64,000 nucleotides of DNA from Megamerina dolium. Its lineage: Eukaryota; Arthropoda; Insecta; Diptera; Megamerinidae. Numbering within the stretch: position 1 is the stretch's first letter; each line of letters begins with the position of its first letter. Under the pieces are notes generated by a model. The model saw only the letters and a list, made by a program, of their open reading frames with translations, did not search any database and had not been told where the DNA came from. Both the position numbers and the translations under genes were made by a program. Shown here in pieces: positions 59,098 to 64,000 of this stretch. Location of the stretch: the NCBI GenBank assembly GCA_963854835.1, contig OY978530.1:15263720-15327719 (forward strand). The letters run 5' to 3'.

Positions 59098-59934
59098 TGT
59101 TGCGTACTATTTTTCCACAACATTTACTAAGTACCTAGCTCACAAGATTGACACTTAGACATAAGCTCCTAAATATCCCTCGAGTCTAACTCACTCATTG
59201 ACTGAAATAAAACAATTATATTTTATTAAGGATACTTGCGGTTTTTACTTTATTGCTGGTGTTTTATATTTTTCACTTTTACACTAATACTGGAGGGCCT
59301 CGTAAGGATCGCAGTATTTACACTTTTTCTTAAACTTTTACACAAATACTGGAAGGCCTCGTAAGGATCGCAGTATTTACACTTTTTCTTAATGCTAACA
59401 CTTCGGTGTAAGACGCACAACTGAACAACCACTGCCTTCAGTAAGCTGGCAGCTTATATCCATTTTTCTAACACTAGCCACATATCAATCTACCCACATA
59501 CCAACATATAACATACCATAATATATTCACACCACTTGTGTGTTTGTATGTACTATATGTGTTTATGTACATGATCGATGCACTCTCCATGTGTGTATAT
59601 TCTACATGAGAAAGCAACTTTTTGATATTCTCACATACGAGTAGACCGCGTGATTTTAGTTGTCATGTATGCTTAAACAGGTATGCTTACGTAAGTGCAG
59701 AACTACGAATTGTGTGGGAATGTGCTTTGTCAGCATTTTCACACCCAGCTGCAACTCAGTTGGCGCAATGTTCTGACATTCCACAATTATAAGTAATATT
59801 AGTATGGATTGTGTATATCACAACTTCGAGCAATGTTGGTATGTGTATTGACAAATATGTAGTTCCCAATTTCGGGAAATATGTCGCGAGGCAAAATATG
59901 CATATGTGCATATTTTATATTTTGGCTCGCAACA
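59098..59934 (-). repeat. 5' LTR of Ty3/gypsy copy 2
   Basis: 837 bp; on the minus strand it begins TGTTGCGAGCC and ends TACGCAACA. It carries two 58-bp repeats around 59280-59395, slightly more divergent than in the 3' LTR, with a TTTATATT insertion near 59265. Confidence 0.9.
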
Positions 59935-59938
59935 ATAT

Positions 59939-60377
59939 AATTGGCCATAGTGAACGAGTATGGCAATATAGATGGGATGTATCGACGAAATGGCGGTGGA
60001 CACATACACTGATACCCAAAATGTGGATCGATAGGAAATATGGAGAGGTTCATTACCACCTGACCCAGTTCTTCAGTAGCCATAGATGCTTTATAAGATA
60101 TTTGTAGAAATACAAACACGTTGATGACCCGTGGTGTCTTTATTGCAAGCACGAAATTGAGAACGAACAAAATGTGCTATTGAAATGCATCAGGTTAGAA
60201 AGTGAACGCTCCCAGCTTGAACAGTTAATGCTACAATCGCTAACACCAGAGGGACTTATCCAATGCATGCTCTCCTCAAAAGAAGCATGGGACACGTCAG
60301 CAGACATCATTACAAAAATGATGCACAGGTTACGACGTGACGAACAGGCAGCACGTACCAGAAACAGCGGGGAGTGA
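59939..60377 (+). pseudogene. R1-type ORF2 C-terminus, segment 4
   Basis: Continues segment 3 in frame: IGHSERVWQYRWDVSTKWRW, TLIPKMWIDRKYGEVHYHLTQ, FFSSHRCFIRYL, then TAG and KYKHVDDPWCLYCKHEIENEQNVLLKC. This is the R1 hallmark (FGE-x-NYHLTQ-x-LSGHGCFRSYL and a terminal Cys/His motif); the His of that motif reads Asn here (QNVLLKC). It ends RRDEQAARTRNSGE at TGA 60375-60377. R1-clade elements have no RNase H, consistent with this order. Confidence 0.88.
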
Positions 60378-60770
60378 ATAAAACTCAAAATCCTGCCTTG
60401 TGAAGGAATGCGTTGACTAGTGGTACCTCAAGGGTAAATAGGACAGTGATATCGGCGGTGGTCGTTTTAGTATGTCGGTATATATGGGAGCATAGCCACA
60501 ATGTGTGAATCGTGCATGCTGAGTATTACGTACTACTCAGTATCATTACAAGAATGATGCACAGATTACGACGTGACGAACAGGCATCACGTACCAGAAA
60601 CAGCGGAGAGTGAATAAAACTCAAAATCCTGCCTTGACTGGTGGTACCGCAAGGGTAAACAGGACAGTGATATCGGGGGTGGTCGTTTTAGTACGTCGGT
60701 ACATATTGGCCATAGCCACAATATGTGAATCGCGCATGCTGAGTATTACGTACTACTCAGTATCTATGAA
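60317..60770 (+). repeat. Tandem duplication in the R1 3' untranslated region, 236-bp period
   Basis: AATGATGCACAG at 60317 recurs at 60553. The following about 215 bases match closely in order: ACGACGTGACGAACAGGCA, AGTGAATAAAACTCAAAATC, GACAGTGATATCG and GCATGCTGAGTATTACGT. The first unit includes the end of the ORF, so the duplication copied the last coding segment. Confidence 0.9.
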
Positions 60771-60796
60771 GATTTCCACCTTCAAGAGTATCGAAG

Positions 60797-60809
60797 TAAA
60801 AAAAAAAAC
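60797..60809 (+). other. Poly(A) tail of the R1-clade element
   Basis: A run of about 12 A lies directly before the right-hand duplication CATAAATCCA (60810-60819). It marks the 3' end of the reverse-transcribed RNA. Confidence 0.75.
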
Positions 60810-60880
60810 CATAAATCCACATACACAAACATCCAGATATCCATACAAACATACACACACACACACACACTCAAACACAA
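60810..60880 (+). repeat. ACAY-type microsatellite, right flank of the R1 insertion
   Basis: CATAAATCCACATACAC, CCATACAAACATAC and (AC)n continue to about 60880, matching the repeat type left of 36102. The (AC)n then runs directly into the next gypsy remnant. Confidence 0.8.
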
Positions 60881-61142
60881 AACCCATGTCTACTATGATT
60901 AAAATGCCTATGTTACCAGACTTTGAACACAGAAATGGACCAATAAGATCAATATACAATTTTTGGAAAGGCCGATCTGATTTTGATTGTTCACTCATAG
61001 GTGGTCGTTGTATCTTATTTTGTGGTTTCGTTTCCTTGCATGTATTGCAGTTCTGTATATATGTAATTACGTACATCTTTATACATCTGTGGTCAATACA
61101 GGTTCCGCCGTAATTTTTCCATGGTCTTCGCAATTCCTCCAT
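60881..61142 (-). pseudogene. Integrase N-terminal fragment, third gypsy family
   Basis: QNCNTCKETKPQNKIQRPPM is the Cys-Cys half of the integrase zinc motif. FQKLYIDLIGPFLCSKSG is the core's first Asp block (relatives have DLLGP). The frame then enters the microsatellite (CVCVCVCLYGYLD), so the catalytic core is truncated after about 60 residues. The His half is in the neighbouring frame near 61150. Confidence 0.8.
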
Positions 61143-61175
61143 GTGCTGACATAGGCGACTCTTGAGAGGTTTTTA

Positions 61176-62660
61176 TTACATCATGTTATATCGCTGATGG
61201 TACCCATAACTTCCAGCTGTTGGCCTCTTGCATCTTATCTGTACACAGCGACGATAAACGTAATTATCTTTTATTTTTAGATCTGGTAACTTGCTACTGT
61301 TAGCATGTACTTGCTGTTTCAGATGAGTATATTCCTCAGATGAAAAATACTCAGATTCTAAATCTATCAATGGCTTCAAATTGTCAATAACATCCAATCG
61401 TAATGCATCATTAGCTTCGATACGAGACAACGCATCCGGCACAACATTTTCAGAACCCCTTGTATGTTCTATTTTGAATGTATAACCCTGGATTTTCAGC
61501 GACCATCGTGCAAGTCGTCCTGAGAGGTCCGGTTGACGCATTAACCATTTTAGGCTTGCATGATCTTGAATTATTGTAAAATCTTGACCTTCCACGTATG
61601 GCCTAAACTTTTTCAAACATACTAATGCCGCAAGACACTCTTGTTCAGTGACGCTATATTTTTGCTGAGCCGTGCTTAGTTTTTGAGACACAAACGCTAT
61701 TGGTACCTCTACGTCTTCGTCATTACGTTGTGTTAGTACACCCCCAATACCAGTAGAAGATGCATCGCATTGAATGCAAAATGACTTATTGAAATAAGGT
61801 GTTGCTAAAATTGGAGCAGGAGTCAAATTAAATTTTAACTGTTCAAACACTGATTGCGCTTCATTTGTCCATTTAAACGGTTGGCTTTTTTTGAGTAACT
61901 CTGTCAATGGGGTTGTCAAGGCGGCAAAATTGCTTATGAAACGTCTGTACCAGCCTGCCATGCCTAGAAATCGGCGTAATTGTCGGACAGAAGCTGGCTG
62001 TGGATATGATGTGATTGCGGAAACCTTATTAGGATCGGTATAACCCAAATAGTTGACTTCCTTCAGACAGAACCTACTTTTTCCGATGTTCAACGTTAAA
62101 CCCTCTTTACTAATGTGGAAAGCAACCTCGGTAAGCAATTCTAAATGCTCTTCAAAATTCTCCGATAAGACAAGTAAATCATCCAAGTATACAAAAACGC
62201 GACTGGGTAAATTTGGAGGAACAACACGGTCCATTAAGCGACCCATAGTTTGTGGAGCGTTACACAACCCGAATGGCATCACAGTGTATTGGTATAGTGG
62301 GCAATTGGGGACTGTGAACGCTGTAAAAGCTCGCGAATTTTTATCTAGGCCAATTTGCCAAAATGCCTTCTTTAAATCTAAAGCAGTGATGAATTGCGCT
62401 TTAGGCAATCTGCTCAATATGCCTTCGATTATAGGAATCGGGTATGCATCACGTAGCGTTACGCTGTTAAGCTTTCGCGAGTCTAAACACAGCCGAGTGC
62501 CCTCTTTTTGTCATACCAATACTACTGGACTACTCCACGCACTGTGTGACTCTTCGATAACCCTTCTAACATCTTCTCGATCTCTTTGTCAGCCTCTGAC
62601 GTTGTGTAGTAACATTTTTCCAAAAGCTCCGCAACCTTAATGTTGACTTCTTTGGCCCGC
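61176..62660 (-). pseudogene. Reverse transcriptase and RNase H, third gypsy family
   Basis: 62660-62420 in shifted frames reads VAELLEKCYYTTSEADKEIEK, WSSPVVLV (then TGA near 62508) and LCLDSRKLNSVTLRDAYPIPI. The open frame 62417-61176 gives ITALDLKKAFWQIGLDKNSR, MPFGLCNAPQTMGRLMDRV and FVYLDDLLVLSENFEEHLE (YLDD). It goes on to FLGMAGWYRRFISNFA, FCIQCDASSTGIGGVLTQ and QDHASLKWLMRQPDLSGRLARW (RNase H), ending VVPDALSRI. 413 codons are open and catalytic residues are intact. Stops upstream make it a pseudogene. Confidence 0.9.
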
Positions 62661-62698
62661 TAACATAGCATGTCTTCTTGGTATTGCTTTGTAGAGAT

Positions 62699-62715
62699 TC
62701 TTACTTACTTACTTA
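62699..62715. repeat. (CTTA)n run at the gag/RT junction
   Basis: CTTACTTACTTACTT, the same motif as the 3' tail of the RTE elements in this window (33170-33181, and inverted 28139-28156). It sits exactly where protease and the RT N-terminus are missing from the third gypsy family. It could be a scar of an RTE insertion or a chance microsatellite. Confidence 0.5.
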
Positions 62716-63163
62716 CTAGATTCTACGTTGTTAAATATTTGTTTCCTAATTTGTTCATATTCGGTTAATCTTTGATGGTATGGTTTGGTTGTTCTTTCCA
62801 GTAATTGTTGTTTGTTGGTGTGACGTTTGAGTATTATTGTATTATTTTGAATGTCTGTTTGTGATGTTGATTCCTTTGTATTGTTCATGAGCGAGAACTG
62901 GTAATTTTGTTCTCGCTTAGTTGGATGTTTTTTGGACCGTTGCATTTGGCACAATTCGGCTTGAACGTGTTGGTGGCTCCACAGCCATAGCAAAACACGG
63001 TACGTTCCTCGATACAGTCGTGATAACGGTGTCCAGGCTTCCTGCAGTTCCAACATGTCAGTGATTGTTCACTGATTGCATTAACATTTTCTGCATTATA
63101 CTCTCCCTGTGGTGTAATGACTGATTCATGTACTTCACGTATGATGTTGTTTTGTCTGTACAT
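62709..63163 (-). pseudogene. gag zinc-knuckle region, third gypsy family
   Basis: TCWNCRKPGHRYHDCIEERTVFC (CX2CX4HX4C) is followed by FCYGCGATNTFKPNCAKC, a second Cys-rich knuckle. Two overlapping frames (63163-62885 and 63056-62709) cover this region, the second being a Gln/Thr-rich tail (HTNKQQLLERTTKPYHQRLTE). A frameshift near 62890-63050 is implied. Gag knuckles bind element RNA. Confidence 0.8.
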
Positions 63164-64000
63164 ACCTAGCTCTATTATATGTCACCAATGGTAATCATAT
63201 TGCTTCCCTACGTTGACATAGTTTTGAAGATTTCCTCAACTCGGTGTTAAAACTGACTGATCGGTTGCATACTACTCTATGAGCTTATAGAAATACTACA
63301 GAGAAATTTACGTGCGGAGATACGTCAACAATTGTTCATGATACAAGTCCACAGTGTGTCACATTTACGAATCAATTATCTTATATCAGTATCATTTCGC
63401 GGGTCCTTGAAATGATACATCAATGCCTCACAAAGGGGTTTCCACCTAATTCGATCAACGTTTCTTCAATACCTCCAATACCAATCACGAGCCTGACCGG
63501 TGAATAATAGGTAGCTATGATCACATAGCAACTGAAAGTTGCCTTGTAAATAATCCTTGGTCAGTGCTGTTAATTCATAAATAAATTTTTCAACCGTTGG
63601 ACCTGACAAGGATCCGTCAAATTGAATTCTCCATCCTTGGATTATATTCGATACTTTTTCGGGATTTACATTAGAGGACCCTGTGTTTCCAACTATGCCA
63701 TGTGAAGTTGTATTAGGAAAAGATTGAGGCTGTGGATGACCTGGACGAAACGATGAATGTTAAGTATAAGCGTTGTTTTCGTTGCCATTAAATGGCAATT
63801 CTGTTGGCCATTCAGGCTCAAAGCGATTATTCATTTGAATTTGTTGCAGCCGTGTTTCAACATTCTTGTTTATGTTGTCTAAACCTATCTTCAACTGTTG
63901 TTCGATCATAGTGGACAGATCTGATACTATTGTTGTCAGATCTACGTTATTATGTTGTGAATTTGAATCAATTTGAGGATTGATTCTCTCTGGCTGGGTA
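63164..64000 (-). pseudogene. gag N-terminal and capsid region, third gypsy family (partial)
   Basis: Read from the right edge: NVDLTTIVSDLSTMIEQQLK, NRFEPEWPTELPFNGNENN, a TAA near 63760, then IIQGWRIQFDGSLSGPTVEKF, LLCDHSYLLFTGQARDWYWRY and a stop near 63470. The WxxxFDG...FI and LL-x-G-x-A-x-DWxWRY pattern is a capsid-type gag domain. At least three stops interrupt it. The N-terminus lies outside the window. Confidence 0.75.

Larger units (their letters stand above)
50459..59934 (-). mobile_element. Ty3/gypsy retrotransposon, copy 2
   Basis: The same family as copy 1 in opposite orientation, inserted in R1 with the duplication ATAT. 5' LTR 59098-59934, primer site 59077-59097, gag 58979-57567, protease 57570-56893, RT 56519-55902, RNase H/integrase 55905-54490, integrase end 54354-54010, long 3' non-coding region 54009-51306, polypurine tract and 3' LTR 50459-51286. 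It lacks the BEL insertion. RT keeps YLDD. A roughly 120-bp deletion in gag and several frameshifts disable it. Confidence 0.92.
36102..60809 (+). mobile_element. R1-clade non-LTR retrotransposon (Waldo-like), 5'-truncated and four times interrupted
   Basis: Four segments (36102-36527, 39249-39788, 49932-50458, 59939-60809) join in reading order into one R1-type ORF2 C-terminal half with a 3' untranslated region and a poly(A) run at 60797-60808. The left end starts in the linker before RT. The duplication CATAAATCCA (36092-36101 and 60810-60819) and ACAY repeats lie on both sides. Inserts are a piggyBac, LOA element C (with B inside) and gypsy copy 2. Waldo-group R1 elements are known to target ACAY repeats. 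Confidence 0.8.
60881..64000 (-). mobile_element. Third Ty3/gypsy family, remnant, runs off the window
   Basis: The minus strand carries gag (64000-62709), RT and RNase H (about 62660-61176) and the integrase start (61142-60881). No LTR is present: the element is cut at the microsatellite on the left and continues beyond the right edge. No protease is recognised between gag and RT. It is a different family from copies 1 and 2, judged by its gag knuckles and RT. Confidence 0.85.

Overview
The window looks like insect nuclear DNA, most likely from a true fly (Diptera). The basis is the mix of transposon families: R1, LOA, Jockey and RTE non-LTR elements; Ty3/gypsy elements with tRNA-Ser or tRNA-Leu type primer sites; BEL/Pao; a mauritiana-type mariner; piggyBac; and a Helitron. 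A tephritid is possible, but the sequence alone does not fix the genus. I recognise no ordinary host gene, rRNA gene, functional tRNA gene or CRISPR array. Essentially all coding capacity belongs to mobile elements, nearly all broken by stops, frameshifts and deletions.

Layout. 1-2040: minus-strand remnants of a LOA-type element and a Jockey-clade element. 3497-7740: LOA element A (minus), framed by a 15-bp near-perfect target duplication. 8078-8335: a tRNA-headed SINE, with a second body fragment at 2693-2822. 8973-23845: a dead mariner split in its 5' untranslated region by Ty3/gypsy copy 1 (9075-22715, TSD CCGT), which is itself split by a BEL/Pao element (12312-17491, TSD GTAAAT). 23904-28158: a LOA-type 3' end plus an RTE element with a 1,557-bp tandem duplication and an inverted 5' part. 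28155-29165: a degenerate tandem repeat. 29584-30182: an LTR, primer site and gag scrap of another gypsy family. 30581-32795: a Helitron with both ends but a helicase lacking its Walker A motif, sitting between two (TA)n arrays. 33166-35890: a second RTE element.

36102-60809 is a single 5'-truncated R1-clade insertion, only about 2.4 kb of its own sequence, stretched to 24.7 kb by later insertions. These are a piggyBac (36528-39244, TTAA flanks), LOA element C (39789-49917) carrying LOA element B (39865-44340), and Ty3/gypsy copy 2 (50459-59934, minus, TSD ATAT). The R1 insertion is bordered on both sides by ACAY-type microsatellite and by the 10-bp duplication CATAAATCCA, as in Waldo-like R1 elements. 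From about 60880 to the window end lies a third gypsy family (minus), which continues past the edge.

The elements do not form a pathway; what ties them together is insertion order. Target duplications, an internal empty site and reading-frame continuity across the insertions give a relative chronology for most of them. The two gypsy copies are inverted relative to each other, 28 kb apart, and share a gag/protease/RT-integrase frame plan with two -1 frame changes. The best preserved coding unit is the piggyBac transposase: three acidic residues, a cysteine-rich tail, one apparent 63-bp intron and only one in-frame stop. Dense, nested, mostly dead transposons fit heterochromatin or a piRNA-cluster-like locus, but nothing in the bases proves that role.
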